DNA of 64,000 bases from Turnera subulata (Eukaryota; Streptophyta; Magnoliopsida; Malpighiales; Passifloraceae). The stretch lies in contig JAKUCV010001823.1 of assembly GCA_028386065.3 (NCBI GenBank), positions 66,860-130,859 of the forward strand, read 5' to 3'. The translations under genes and the position numbers were made by a program. This document shows positions 46,050-60,168 of this stretch, in pieces (position 1 is the stretch's first letter; each line of letters starts with the position of its first letter). The notes under the pieces are model-generated. The model did not search any database. It was not told where the DNA came from and saw nothing but the letters and a program-made list of their open reading frames with translations.

Positions 46050-48047
46050 AGGTTTTTTCGTTATGTTTTCAAGATCACGTTAGGAGTTGACTGGAAGGTT
46101 CTCCAATCATTCACGGCAATCGTTATAACATTTCAGTTTCCCAACAAAACCAGTTCCTTTTGTAGGATTACATTGCCCTCAAAATTTGACTTTCTGGGAA
46201 TAAAAATTGTGTTCTTTTCATAATAAAAAAATGGTTTTGGTTCAGTTAGATAGAGATGCGTGGATTTTTTCTTTTTTGAGGAAAAGAATTCTACATCTTA
46301 TTTTCTTTATTTTTCCTCTAATAAATAGTGTTCTTGCTTTACTCTTTTTCTTTTTTTTTTTTTTTGTCAAACTCTTTGCTTTACTTAGATTAAAAGTTTA
46401 AGAAATCAAGCCTTTTTGCGGGCTTGCTGCTTTTGGTTTCCCTTTTTCTTTCTATGCTTAAAATTAGTTGGACTGTCCATATGCCTTTTCCGTCCTACAC
46501 TTTAGTCTTAAGCAGCTGGCTTTGAGAATGAGTGATTATTTTGCGAGTTCTGTTATTTTTTTAAAACAAAAGTTTTAACTGTTAAGACATAAATTAGCAC
46601 ATAAGGAGGGTTTACATGCGGAAGGACCACTTTTGAGGTTGTTAGTGTTAAGGTTCCTGCTTAACAAGAATACTGGTCTAAGACATTTATTGCCGGCCCT
46701 CAAATCCTTAATTGGTTTGCTACCTTAGTTACTTTATGTGTGATAGACTTCTACTCGGTAATTGAGGTTGAGGGTTACTTCTGAATTTGGGGGTTACTTT
46801 CAATCTTGATGTTAATGCTAGTTATGTTTGTAGCATGTCTGTTACTTTATTTTTGTGACCTATGCTTTGATTTAGTTCCTACTTCCTACTAGGGGCAAAA
46901 CAATTCGATGTGTTTTTCTTCTGTATTCGGCTTAATTAGTTAATAGAGTCATAACAATGTCTATTAATTAGCCCAAACATAATCTCACGGTCCTGCAGTC
47001 CAAAAGTTCAGAACCCAAAACTCCAAGGATGCTAGATTTTAATCCATTCAAGTTATAAGTAACACAATAACTATTTAATTTTAAACTCGATAATGCTTAA
47101 CACGTTTACGACATAACCCATTCTTACCATTAATTTTATTTTATTACATATATTACATTCTAATCTTTATTGATAGACTCATCCATTACAACGAACTTTA
47201 TCGGGTTATATATGCTCTTATGTCTTATCAAACTGACATGGCACAACATCCCATCATTTTAGACCGTGTGCATCCTTAGTTTGTCAGAAATATCTATGGA
47301 AGTGGACCTTGGTGAAGAATTTTCACATTAGTAATCAAATTTCTTTTAATTCTATTTTCTTGGGGGAGGAAAAATCTGGAAAAAAAAAATGATCCATCTT
47401 TCTCTCGAGTGTTTCAAGACAATAAATCCACAATGATTAGGAGTTATGATCCCCATAATAACTAGTATACCTACTAGTAAGAATTGAGAATATATAACGT
47501 CCATGAATGAAAAAAAAAAAAAAATGCTGCCCGCTGGAAAAAAATAACCGCCGTTTGAAAATGGGGCAACCACCGAGTCAAAAAGATCAAAAGAAGAGGA
47601 AAGAAATTCAGGGAAATCCATTCGATTTTTTTTCTCTTCCTTCCAGAGACTGGAGAGTCGTCCTCCCAACCCAACAAAAAACCAACCCCTTTCCACATCA
47701 TAAGTTAACAACACAACACTTCCACGTTGCTCCTCCTGCTTTGCTTCTATACCCGAAAACCACATAAACCATCCGTTCTCTCCACACAACACCCTCTCTC
47801 TCTTTTTCTCTCTTTTACTTATCTCACATCAGTAGTTATTTTAGATCCAAAATCCACTCCCTCCCTCCCTCCCTCCCAAAACGACATTCCCCCCACCCCG
47901 CACTTCACTCTTCTTCTTCTTCTCCTTCTCTCTTTTTCACGTCAACCAAAAGAAAAAAAAAAACAACAAAACACGAAAACGGAATTACTTTTACTAGTGT
48001 CCTGTGATTTGCGAATTTCAAATTAAGACTAATTAATCTCTCCAAAT
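46050..48047. other. Intergenic and 5' UTR region of the PLD gene
   Basis: AT-rich with long T and A runs (46345-46367, 47507-47523). From about 47780 it becomes CT-rich (CTCTCTCTTTTTCTCTC; repeated CCCT at 47861-47876), which fits a plant 5' UTR/core promoter of the PLD gene. No other gene is supported. Confidence 0.5.
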
Positions 48048-51000
48048 ATGGCGTCGTCGGAGCAGCTGGCGGGCGGGGGCCCACGCTACGTGCAAATGCA
48101 ATCGGAGCCATCGCCCCCCCACCCCTCGCATCAGCAGCAGCAGCAGCCGTCGCACCTGCTCCCGTCCCCGTCGCTGATATCGTCCTTCTTCTCCTTCGCC
48201 GCGCAGTTCCCCCCGCCGGAGTCTACTCGGATTTTCGACGAGTTGCCCAAGGCCACCATCGTACACGTCTCCAGACCCGACGCCGGCGATATCAGCCCCG
48301 TCCTGTTCACCTACACCATCGAAGTCAAATACAAACAGGCACGCATCATCTTAATCAAATCTCTCTCTCTCTCTTAAAAAAGAGAGTTAATGCCTAGGAA
48401 GGATAGTTATGCTTGTTTATTTCTTATAATTTGCGTGGATTTTTTTTGGAATTTTTGTTTTATTTTTTGTTTGGTGTGGTTGTGTTTGTTAGTTTAAGTG
48501 GAGATTGGAGAGGAAAGCTGCACAAGTGTTCTATTTGCATTTTGCGTTGAAGAAACGAGCGTTTTTCGAGGAGATTCAGGAGAAACAGGAACAGGTACGG
48601 ATCATACGTTCGCGTGTGTAATGTAGTGTGTAAAATGGCAATTCTTTTGAGCTTACTGTTATGTCGTTCGTCCGGCAAAAGGTGTGTGGTTTTTGATGTA
48701 GTTCTCATTGGAACACTGTATTAAAGGTTAAAGAATGGCTTCAAAATCTAGGGATAGGAGATCATGGGCAGATTGTGCACGACGATGATGATCCTGATGA
48801 TGAGAACATTCCCCTGCATGGTGAGGAAAGTACTAAAAATAGGTGAAAAACTTATCCCTAGTTATGATTAATGCTAAACATGAATAATGCCTAATCTGTG
48901 CTCTGACTCTTGCTTCTTCCTTTTGTGGGTTTGCGGTTCTTCAGAGATGTCCCTTCAAGTGCTGCACTCCCAGTCTTTCGTCCGGCTTTGGGAAGGCAGT
49001 ATTCAATGTCCGATAGGGCTAAGGTTGCAATGCAGCAATACTTGAATCACTTTCTGGGGAATATGGATATTGTTAACTCGCGGGAGGTATGATTGGATTC
49101 CTTGCTTTGCTAGTGAAGTTGGCAATGCTTGTTTTTAGTGCTGTAGTAGAGTTTAGAAATTCTATTTCCTGATAAGGGACGTTTAGCTTAACATATGCAT
49201 GGTTGTTATTACGTCTTTTACTATTGACAGTTCAAAATTTCAGGTTTGCAGGTTTTTGGAGGTCTCGAAATTGTCATTTTTACCCGAGTATGGTTCTAAG
49301 CTGAAAGAAGACTATGTAATGGTCAAGCATCTACCAAATATTATAAAGAACGACGAATCTCGGAAATGCTGTGGATGCAATTGGTTCAGTTGCTGTAACG
49401 ACAACTGGCAAAAGGTGATGCAGCCTTGCCCCATATTAGCTTATGGTTGTTCTTTTTTTTTTTTTTTGGGCTTGCCTTTAATTGATGAGTCATTAGTACC
49501 CATGATTTAATTCTATTGTGCAGCAATTAGAGGTTACTCTGCATGTGGTGCCTTCCTCATTCTTTTAAGTTCTTCTGCGCATTTTAAGCACATGCAACAT
49601 TATGATACTGCATGTTCTTCTGGGCGTATTTCGATGATGCTTTATGCTTCTTAAAGTACTTTTATTCACGTACATGCTTGCATAGGTATAGCTGCAGGAT
49701 GTTCTTTTCTTTAGTTAATATTGGTGGCCTGCAGTTACTTCATTTATTTCAAGCGAAGACAAGGATACTATTTCTAAACACAGAATGACTCTCTAAAATG
49801 AAGACAAGATGATAATATGGTTGATTGGATAGTTTATCCAAGTTCAAATCTTGTTGTTTTAGCTCACGTTAATTGAAATCTTGTTGTTTTAGCTAACTTA
49901 AATTGCATATATGTTGGTCACTCCTAAAAGTGGGCTGCGTTAAAGTTTGAAGAGAAGTTAGAAACAGTAGAAATTGAAAAGAGTAGATGAGCAATCACTG
50001 AACCCAGGAGAGGGATCACCCAAGACGGTCAAGTTTGGGATTGACTGGTGACTTTCTGGGAATTAAACTTTCCCAGTGGAATGAATTTCATGCCAATTTT
50101 CATGGTTTATCATTTTATGCAGGTCTGGGCTGTTCTAAAACCTGGATTCCTGGCTCTGTTGGCGGATCCCTTAGATACCAAACCAGTAGATATAATAGTC
50201 TTTGATGTACTACCTCCATCGGATGGAAGTGGCGAAAGCAGGGTACTATTGGCAGCAGAAACAAAGGAACGCAATCCTTTGCGGCATGCCTTTAAGGTAA
50301 GCAGCATTCGATGTATCCAACCTACATAAATAGTGGCTTCTGAATTTGACCTTGAGATGCTTTCTTCGGGGATTGTACTATTGTCTGTTTGTTTTATCAT
50401 TCATTATTTTTATCACTGAAAATGTACCAGTAGAACTGTGCGCCTCTGTACCTCTGTTTCAATGGCAGTGTAAAAAGTGTGAAGTTTGATTTTAGATATT
50501 TAGTTGCTTGCGTTATACATCTTTCCCCTTTCCTGAGATCTCCCCAAGTTTTCTATCTTGTGAAAAATAGGCTGTCCCACACTAGTTGTTGGCGCAATAA
50601 ACAAAGGAAAAAGAAAAGAAAGCATATATAACATTTCAAGTCTTCATCAATAATGAATGCCAATACAAAGTACAGATGGTTGACGAAATTATAAGTTGCA
50701 GCAACTTCATCTCTCAATTGCTCTAAAAATAGTTGGTGATTTTTAATTAATATGACATTATGCATATAATTTCGTTCGCTAACAGATGATTGGAAACTTC
50801 AAAGGTCACATGTGGAAATCGGAGCATAAGGATAAGAGCTAAGAATGGTGCAAGAGTTAAAGATTGGGTAGCTGCAATTAATGAAGCTGGACTTAGGCCT
50901 CCAGAGGGTTGGTGTCATCCTCATCGCTTTGGCTCATTTGCTCCTCCTAGAGGTTTGTCTGAAGATGGTAGCCAGGCTCAGTGGTTTGTAGATGGTGGTG

Positions 51001-54000
51001 CAGCTTTTGAAGCTGTTGCTTCAGCCATAGAGGATGCTAAATCTGAGGTCTGTGATTGTCCCTTCCAGCTTCTGCATGTAGAATTCAGATGCACTCGGCA
51101 TGAGTTTTTACAGTATATAATTGTCATCTTTTTCTGTACTATTTATTATGCAGATATTTATTTGTGGCTGGTGGGTGTGCCCAGAACTTTATCTGAGACG
51201 CCCTTTTCATTCTCACGCCTCCTCTAGGCTTGATAATTTGATTGAAGCAAAAGCCAAACAAGGAGTCCAGGTGCTTATTGATTTGTTTTTTGATACTAGT
51301 CGATGAAGGTGGGACTCGAACCCGAGACCTCACCTCTCTCATCATTGTCCTTTGCTAACGAATACTTTGTCGTTTTTACTCCCTTATCTTTATTTAATCA
51401 AGACTGGAGTTGTCATCATTATTTTCAAAGGCATTTTTCTTAAATGAAAAGTGTTCAATTCTAATTTCATAATAGGTTCTGATTCATGGGCACAAAATCC
51501 TTCATTCCACTAATACTTTTTATGCCTTGAGAGCAATATGGGCTTGTGGTTCTTGGAGATACAGTTGGAAGTATGCAACTCTTTACGTAATAGCTAGGGT
51601 GATGATATAGCTTTTGGAAATTTCAAACACTTTCAGATCTGAATCTGGGATGGTTACAGGTCTGAACAGTGTGGGAATTAATAGCAAACAAGGATAGATC
51701 CTACCCTGACTATTTTAATGTTCTTACTTGTTTGAGAATTTGTAGCAGCTGGTATCATTTGTAAGGTTCACTTCTCTTATAAGCTTTAGGTGGGTGGCTC
51801 TTTATGTATTACATAAGCAGCAAAGTAGGTAACCCGTGAAAATATTACTTGGTGACATGACACAAAGGAAAATCGTTTCCCAGCCTATTGCAGTCTGAGG
51901 AGCTTTCAAGCTACAGTATAGTTATATACCAAGATAGATTCCAACTCTTTTGTGATACTTTTGGAAAAAGCAACATTAAAAGTACTTCTTCTGAATTCAC
52001 TCTGATTAATTTGAATGATTGTGGCATAACATAAATCTTGTGGCTGCAGATATACATTCTTCTGTATAAAGAGGTGGCACTTGCTCTGAAAATCAACAGT
52101 GTGTATAGCAAAAAAAAGCTGCTTAAGATTCATGAGAATGTGAGGGTGTTGCGCTATCCTGATCACTTCTCTACTGGTGTTTATCTTTGGTATGGAGTAT
52201 TAACAAAGATGATATTTTCCATTAAGAACATAAACTTTATTTATTTTCTTTATATGACTTTTTTCGAGTTTGTGATATAATCGTTGCTTATCTGTAGGTC
52301 GCATCATGAAAAGTTGGTCATTGTGGATCATCATATTTGCTTCATTGGAGGATTGGACTTGTGTTTTGGTCGTTATGACACACATGAACACAGAGTTTCT
52401 GACAATCCACCACTAGTATGGCCAGGAAAGGATTACTACAACCCAAGGTAAAAGTTTCCTAAAAACTATCATTTTTCATATTTTTCTATGTGCATTGAAT
52501 GTCTAGATATGGTTTAGTTTCTCTGTGTTCAATAGTTTCATGCTATTTTGGAAACTAGAAATTAGTTTCTAACTGCTTTCCAATTAGCCTTTCATCGTTC
52601 AGTATTTTATACAGATTATGTGAAACTTTAATATGGTGTTAGCAAACATATGAGTAGAATCTAATTTCAATATTTTGAAAAACATAATTTTCCATAAAAT
52701 TTGGATATGACACTAATTTCTGTGGCCTGTCTAGAACTTGTGTTTTTGGGGTGTTTGTGTACAATTCATTTAATTCCAGTCTGAAGATGTGCCTAATTCC
52801 CTCATTGAAGATATTCATGTGGTGAGGCTATATCGACCAATTACATGATTTCATAGGAGAGATATCATTTCAATTCAAGTTAGTTTTGTTGATTTAGTAA
52901 GTAATGTAATGAAATGCATTCCTCTATTAGTGTGCGCTAAGTTTATTTAATTTGAGTTGTATGAGTGCCAAAGGCAACGAGAATCTGGCAACCTTTTTGG
53001 GTAATGCATGCAGGAAAGCAACTGGATTTGTGTAATATGTGTTATAAATACTTCAAATTTCTTCCAGGGAATCTGAACCAAATTCATGGGAAGATGCAAT
53101 GAAAGATGAGCTCGACCGTGGAAAATTTCCTCGAATGCCTTGGCATGATGTCCATTGTGCTGTCTGGGGACCTCCTTGCCGTGATTTGGCAAGGCACTTT
53201 GTCCAGCGTTGGAACTATGCAAAGGTCAGTATGCAGCTGCAACTGGTATGGCTCTCCAATGTAGTCTGAAAGTCACTGTGATTCTGAGATGCACATGCCA
53301 TTTCTTTTTCAGAGAAATAAAGCTCCATATGAGGAAACAATTCCATTACTTATGCCTCAACACCACATGGTTATTCCACACTATATGGGGCAAAAAGGAG
53401 AGGTGCAGGTTGGAAGTGAGGATGTCACAGATGATTATCAAGGCATCAAAAGACAGGATTCATTTTCCTGTTCATCATCGTTTCAAGATATACCTCTGCT
53501 TTTGCCTCAAGAAGCGGATGGGGTTGATGGCTCTAATGAAGGTCCGAAATCAAATGGGTTGGAAACTGGTAGAAGTCTATCTAATGCTTTCCGGAAATCG
53601 AAAGTTGAGCCAGTGGCTCAAGATATGCCAATGAAAGGCTTCGTCGATGACCATGATTTCTATGATCTTCATGGAAAGATTTCTTCAGATTTATTGGCAA
53701 AGTCTGGCACCAAAACTTCAGATTTGGAATGGTGGGAAATGCAGGATCGGTTTGACCAGATTGGTTCTATTGATGAAGCAGGGCAAGTTGGTCCACGTTC
53801 TTCTTGCCACTGTCAGGTGGGTTGTAACTTTGAGTTTGCACATTTTGTGCTCTGAAGCCGACCAATCATTGAGAAACTTACTATGGGGAGTTTCTGATGA
53901 CCAGTGTTAGTCAAATACAGTGGGACAGGCACTGTGTGTTTTGTGTTCTTGTTTGTAAAAGTTCTGCATGGAAGTACAGTTGTTATTTTTATCTGACATA

Positions 54001-57000
54001 GATACTGCTGTTATATTCTACTAATTATTCAACTGTCTACTCTGCTTCTGATGAATGCCTATCAGGTGATAAGGAGTGTGAGTCAGTGGTCTGCTGGAAC
54101 CAGCCAAATTGAAGAGAGCATTCATTCTGCATACTGTTCTCTTATTGAGAAATCAGAGCACTTTATCTATATTGAGGTACCAATCTTATGATTCTTTCTG
54201 CCAGTTGTTGATGCTGTTGATTTCCTTGCTGTCATAATAACGAGTAGGAAAGTTTGGGCATGTCCTATTTTTTACTTCCTAATTCATCCAAGTTCTAAAA
54301 TTAAAAAGTGGTAATTCAGTCTCAGAAGTGGGGGTTACTAGGATTACTGGTGAGGAAGAGCTGTTTGCATTTAGCTGATGGGAATAAGTAGCACTAAATT
54401 TGTAAACTGTGGCACATGGTTGCACATTAAAAGAGAGTATCCATGCTGTTAGCACATTACTGAAGTATCTAGATTGCTTTCTCTCGACCTGTGCCTGTTT
54501 TCTCTAGAAGCTTAATCTGTTCATGTGAATTCATGTATTCTGTAACAACTCAAGCACCATTGCATGGACTTCATTACGCACATCTGTTTCATATAAATTT
54601 GTTGAATGTTGGTGCACAAGAAAGGTTTAACGGATTTCATTTGTTGTGTGCGTATCCGGATGTAAGATATAATTCTATGAATTTTCTTGCATTGAATGGC
54701 CTAACACATACCTTTTGTTGCTTATTATTATCCTTAGCAATTGAGCTTTAGAAGCTTGACTGACAAGAGACCCACCATTGTATTCATTTTTCCTGACTTT
54801 GATTTTGGCTTGGTCGACTTGATTGCAGAATCAGTTTTTCATATCAGGTCTTGCCGCAGACGAGATAATACGAAATCGTGTGCTTGATGCATTATACCGG
54901 CGAATTACTCGAGCATACAATGAAAAAAGGGGTTTCAGGGTTATCATTGTCGTACCACTTCTGCCTGGCTTCCAGGTCTTAATTGGTTGATTCCTTCAAT
55001 TTAGAATTTGGATATTTATTTTTCACACTTTAGGCTTGTAGCCTAATTGCTTTCTGGTTCCCAGGTTCTTATCTTTTGTTGTTTCCTTTAAATATAATTT
55101 TTGGATGCTTATTTTCTGTTGACTTAACAGGGGGGTCTGGATGATGGTGGTGCTGCATCTGTTAGAGCCATAATGCATTGGCAATATCGAACCATTTGCA
55201 GAGGACAGAGTTCTATATTACAAAATCTTTATGATCTTCTTGGTCCAAGAACGCATGACTATATATCTTTCTATGGCCTTAGATCTTATGGTCAACTATT
55301 TGATGGGGGTCCAGTAGCCACCAGCCAGGTATTCTCTTACATGCATTAATCTTTTTTTTAAAAAAAATTATACATGCATAAACCTGATTGCTACACCATG
55401 CTACCTTTTCCTTATATTGAAAGTATTGTTCATCTTCTCATCACTGCAAATCTCAAATGCTTGACGTTACATGGGCTAACCTTGGTCATGTTCGACATTG
55501 CTCTTGTACCTGCTGATGTAGGTGCATAGTAAAATCATGATTTTTTTTAACAGAATAATAAAATCGTGATAGTTGCTGATCGCGCAGCCTTGATTGGATC
55601 AGCGAATGTTAACGAAAGAAATGTTCATTATTGTACCTGCAGGTATACGTGCATAGTAAAATCATGATAATTGATGATCGTATAGCCTTGATTGGATCAG
55701 CCAATATTAATGATAGAAGCCTGCTCGGGTCACGAGATTCAGAGGTAGTACTTCATTCCAGGGCTACTTTCTAGTCAAAATTTTCTCTTCAAGTACATTT
55801 TTTTGCCTTTATTTAGTTGCAGGCCTGAATATGATTACTTGGAGATCCTAAAATGGTTAGTGATTGTAGTTTCACCAAAAAATAAGTATCATTTTCTTTA
55901 TTAAGTTATTTAGGTTTTAGATGGTGTTATTTATTCTGGATATTAGAGCTTTCAATTTCGTTGACCATCTCCTATAAATATGATTCAAAGAGGTTACAAA
56001 ATTAAGCTCTTCACCTTAGCCGTTTTTCCTTGGTTTCTTGTATTTCAAATGACCTCTGCCTAAAATACAAGCTTCACCTTGTATGCCTGGAAGGAAGTTC
56101 TCATCTCTTTGAAGATACTCTTATTTAACTATTGTTATTAATGTCTTAGATTGGAGTACTCATTGAAGACAAAGAGTTGGTTGACTCATCAATGGGTGGC
56201 AAGCCTTGGAAGGCTGGGAAATTCTCTCTGAGTCTTCGCCTTTCATTGTGGTGTGAACACCTTGGACTCTCTACCAGAGAGGTTAGCATAGCCCTATAAC
56301 AAATAATAATGGACAACCAAAGAAATATGGCATTGATTAATGAGTAACATAGTCAATGATAACTTTAAGTCAGTCTTCTGAGTCCTTAACTTCTTTTCTT
56401 TGTCTCAGAACAAGCAAATTATTGATCCAGTAATTGATACAACTTATAGAGATATATGGGCCGCAACTGCTAAGGTAAGTAGGAAAAAATGGCATGCACT
56501 CTTCTTTTCAAAACCTGGTACGGGAGTGAACCTTGGCTTTATCTTTGCTTGCTTTATGGCATGCACTCTCCAAATACTGGTTTAGGAGTGCCACATATTT
56601 TGAAGTATAGCTGTTTGACTCCAGATTTTTTATTAAGCAAAAACGCATGTCACATGATACTTTTGGTTTGCTAAACAAAGAATAGAAATAGTCAAGTAAA
56701 TACTTGTTTAATCGCATAAGCATTGGTTAGCTGGCTTCATGGTTGTGCGAGACTTTTCTCTTTGCTCCTTGCTTTGAATTGGCTCCTGAAGTAACATTGC
56801 ACGTTGCAATTGTTTTTGACAGACAAACACAATGATCTACCAGGATGTCTTCTCTTGTATACCAAGCGATCTTATACATACCAGGTTTGGTTTATCACAT
56901 TTTGTATTTGTCTTTCCATTTTCCCCCCAACTGCCAACTCTTCATGATCACTTGCTGTGCATGATTCCTTGCAGAGCTGCGTTGAGACAGAGTGCGGCAC

Positions 57001-57221
57001 TTTGCAAGGAGAAAGTTGCTCACAATACTATTGATTTAGGAATAGCTCCGAAGAAGCTCGAATCTTATCAGAACGGGGACATCAGCAACACTGATCCTTT
57101 GGAAAGATTACGATCCGTGAAGGGGCATCTTGTTTCTTTCCCCTTAGACTTCATGTCCAAGGAAGATTTAAGACCTGTGTTTAATGAGAGCGAGTATTAT
57201 GCATCTCAAGTGTTCCATTGA
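48048..57221 (+). CDS. PLDZETA1: Phospholipase D zeta (PX-PH type), zeta1-like
   Basis: Hydrolyses phosphatidylcholine to phosphatidic acid at membranes; in plants this class acts in vesicle traffic, root growth and phosphate starvation. Twenty exons: 48048-48338, 48493-48594, 48727-48842, 48945-49086, 49244-49414, 50123-50296, 50805-51047, 51154-51270, 52050-52189, 52298-52447, 53068-53224, 53313-53816, 54066-54176, 54829-54975, 55131-55328, 55643-55744, 56150-56281, 56409-56474, 56823-56884, 56975-57221. Phases agree throughout and give 1,123 residues (family about 1,100). A PX domain (about 55-200) and PH domain (about 220-350) replace the C2 domain. The two HxKx4D motifs are HHEKLVIVD (exon 10) and HSKIMIIDD (exon 16). 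The start resembles zeta1 more than zeta2. Intron 1 has a GC donor. Exon 7 uses AG at 50803-50804; the nearby CAG at 50783-50785 would give a stop. Confidence 0.95.
51284..51365 (-). mobile_element. SINE fragment in PLD intron 8
   Basis: On the minus strand TCTCGGGTTCGAGTCCCACC contains a Pol III B box (GGTTCGAGTCC) and is followed by TATCAAAAAACAA, a tail typical of plant SINEs. The A box is unclear and no target duplication was found. It lies just downstream of exon 8 and does not affect the splice sites. Confidence 0.4.
55504..55642 (+). pseudogene. Decayed duplicate of the PLD HKD2 exon
   Basis: The stretch repeats the real exon 16 and its upstream intron. TTGTACCTGC at 55504 recurs at 55631, and GCATAGTAAAATCATGA at 55524 recurs at 55651, a 127-bp period. 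After a 29-bp insertion (55541-55569) the similarity resumes with a translation [19 protein letters not shown], close to exon 16 [19 protein letters not shown]. The insertion creates TTTTTTTTAACAG and removes the catalytic His. Inclusion of 55554-55642 (89 nt) would shift the frame, so it is best read as a dead exon copy. Confidence 0.8.
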
Positions 57222-60168
57222 GTATTCGGGGGTCATCATAACCATTGAGAGCAGTCCCCAATTTTTCCTTCTGTAGGTAAATCATTGTGGTTTACAGGGG
57301 GATGTAGCTCTCCGTTAAGCGGCAATGTCAATGTTTTGTAGCATTTGACGGAGTTTGTCGAAGCTTTCTTTTCCAGACGGAGTTGCGTATACATAGAGAA
57401 GAGATAGAAAAGTTCAATGTATAAATTTAAAATGACCACAGTCTTCGTAGAATTTGATACGGAAATATTTAAATTTCCCATATTGGGGAAAAACAAATTC
57501 TTCTACTTCACTGCATCAAATCTATGTGTAATTTAAGAACTGAAAATAATCTAAATTTGTGGCTGCTCACTACTGGTGTTAAACACTTTCAATTTCTTCT
57601 AATGTATGGGCTAACATTAATTATTCATCATCCTGGTAATTTTAGCAAATTAAAAAAAAATGAGGAAGATTAGGGAGAGATTGAGACTTTGGCGGAAAAA
57701 AGTTTAGATGATTTGGTTGCTACAAAACATGAAATTTTATAAATTTCTTTACAACCTTTAATTCTCGGCCTCTACATTGTAAGGGCGTCTTAATGAGATT
57801 TAGCCTCTACTCTTTTTTTCCAGTTATATATCCATGTTTTATTTATAAGTTGTGCATTCTGTTGATTAGAAGATAGCAAAACAAATATCAGGGCCAGGCC
57901 GACATCAATCTGCGAGTTCTTTGTCAATATTATCCAGACAAGCTTTACTAGATTCTCTAATACATAAATCTCGTAGTTGAACCACAAACAGTATAAAAGT
58001 ACACACCACTAACACTTGTTGATATACCTGCAATAGAATCCCCAGCCCCAAAACTAGAATCCCATCAATGATTATCACACAAAAAAGTGGACTCTCCTCC
58101 TGGAACAAAGTAGAAGCAACTTCCTGTCCTTGGACGTGTCAAGATCCCATGGCCTCCTCCCCCAAAAAATCATTGTTCAGTGTTCACCTTTCACTATTCA
58201 ATTCCCCCAGAACCAAAAATATCTCTCCATCACAATCCACAATTTGATCTACCTAAAAAAGAATAATACATTCATATGGCGAGTGCCTTGGTGGTCACAA
58301 ATCACCATCACGTAATGTTTTTATTTGACCTTTTGAATTGAATGGTTAAAGCATAGCCAAGTGTTTGGAATCATCACAGGAGCACTAATCATTACTTAAT
58401 TATCCTCTTATGGAAAATCTCATCTAATTACAAACTTTAGCTTAGTGTCACGTAGCAAACGGCGCACAACAACTTATTTTTCAATTGTGAAAAAACTTTC
58501 ACAATCAAAAAGACGTAATTTCCATAGTCATTTTCCAATTAATAACACACACCCACTCATTTACCAATTTTTTTAAAAAATCTCTATAACTTCCAAACCT
58601 CAAGTTTATCTTTATTTAATGAACTCGTCCCTCCACCGCTTACAACTCCCTTATTTTTTTACCGACATCTAATTAAATACTCCCGCTCACATCATCTCAA
58701 CTCGACAAATGATCCAATCCTCGACGAGCAAATCTTAAACTAAACGAAAAATGTAAACCAAAACAAAATTCTTAAGCTTTTGAACAAGTATTTTAATGAC
58801 AAGATTGGGATATGACGTAATTCTCAACCTTGGAAAAATAAATAATCAAACGTGGTTAAATGTCTAAAACACCCCTCACTTGCCGTCAACATGGGAAGAA
58901 GACAATGGCATTACAGTCAATTCACTACCGGGGCGTACAGTTGATGTAAAGCTATACCTCACGTACGTGCTCATGAACCTCTCCTAGTGGAAAGAAGACT
59001 GCTAAATGGAGCACAAGCAACCGGAAGCCTATGAATTGTATCCTTGGATGAGCTTAGCGTGCTACGGTGGAGTTGGTGTCCGGCCGGTGAGCGGAGACGT
59101 CCGGCTAGGGTGTCAGCTTTCAAGCTATTAAGTTCATCGCTCTTCTTCTGAATAAAAACAGATTTGCAGAGAAAGGGAAAAAGAAAAAAACGAGGTTCTT
59201 ATTTTACTCTCTATGACTTTTAGAAGATCAATATATAAGGCCTTTATATTCTTCTTTATTGTCTTCACTCTTCCCTCTTCTTATCTCCAATCTGTTTCTC
59301 ACTTGATGATATGTAATGGGTAGAAGTTTTGTTAATGGTCAGTTTTATATATCAAAGAGAGTTTGGCTATGGAATTTGGATAAAACAGAAAGGACGATAA
59401 ATATAGAGTTTTTTTTTTTCCTCTTTTGAGTGTTAATTTATACTATGGATATGTGGAAATGATGTCAAAATCTATACACAAAAAAAGTATGTAAATTCTT
59501 ATTATGTGCATATTTTTGTGTTAAATATGAATGATATATATAGGAATATACCCGGCTTTTTATTCTGATTTCATTTTTTCATATAAATTCTTGTTTTGTT
59601 TTCTTATCAGGTCACTTAATAGAATGTGAAGGAAAACCTGTTAAATTAATTAGTTCCCTCCATGGTTGATGATACTGTAGTAAACGTTAAAACATGTAAT
59701 TGTACATCTTGCTTTCCTTCCATATATATGAATTTCCACCAGGGTCTTAAATTCGCAATGATCACCATGATTCAATTATGTATGCAATAAAGAAATAGTT
59801 TAGGTTCACGAGAACGTTGCCATAGATATTTGGTCATCAATGATTTCTATATTCTTAAGCATTTCTATGGTTGGGTGCAATGATATAGACAACTGGAAGA
59901 TTCTTTTTGATCCCAGGTTTTGATTTGGATTTATAGTTCTTTGCTGTTGAATATCAAGTGAAACACTTATATTCCCTATATTATGCCTCAGAGATGATAT
60001 ATGGTTGTTGTTTTTGTTTTCTTCAGTAGACATAATTAATTCTTTCAACTAACTTCCAGCCAAGCCATTGCAGTTTAAGCAGGGTTTTATTATAATTTAG
60101 AACTTACAGTTGTTATGAAAAAAAAAAAAAAACTGAGAGATCTGTGATCTACTTGGGCTGTAGAAACA
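57222..60168. other. Intergenic: PLD 3' UTR and PP2C promoter
   Basis: 2.9 kb, AT-rich. The left 300 bp is probably the PLD 3' UTR; the right part holds the PP2C promoter, ending in an A run (60119-60132) before the leader. A hydrophobic minus-strand frame at 57905-58108 has no known match and is not annotated as a gene. Confidence 0.4.

Noticed and set aside
47352..47792. A 146-codon minus-strand frame upstream of PLD
   Set aside because: It is rich in Phe and Gly from T and G runs, has no domain, and overlaps the likely PLD promoter and leader.
51300..51340. Possible tRNA gene from a GGTTCGAGTCC box
   Set aside because: There is no cloverleaf or 5' half; the poly(A)-like tail favours a SINE fragment.
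57905..58108. Hydrophobic 67-codon minus-strand frame downstream of PLD
   Set aside because: No known family, no splice partner, and AT-rich DNA often gives hydrophobic short frames by chance.
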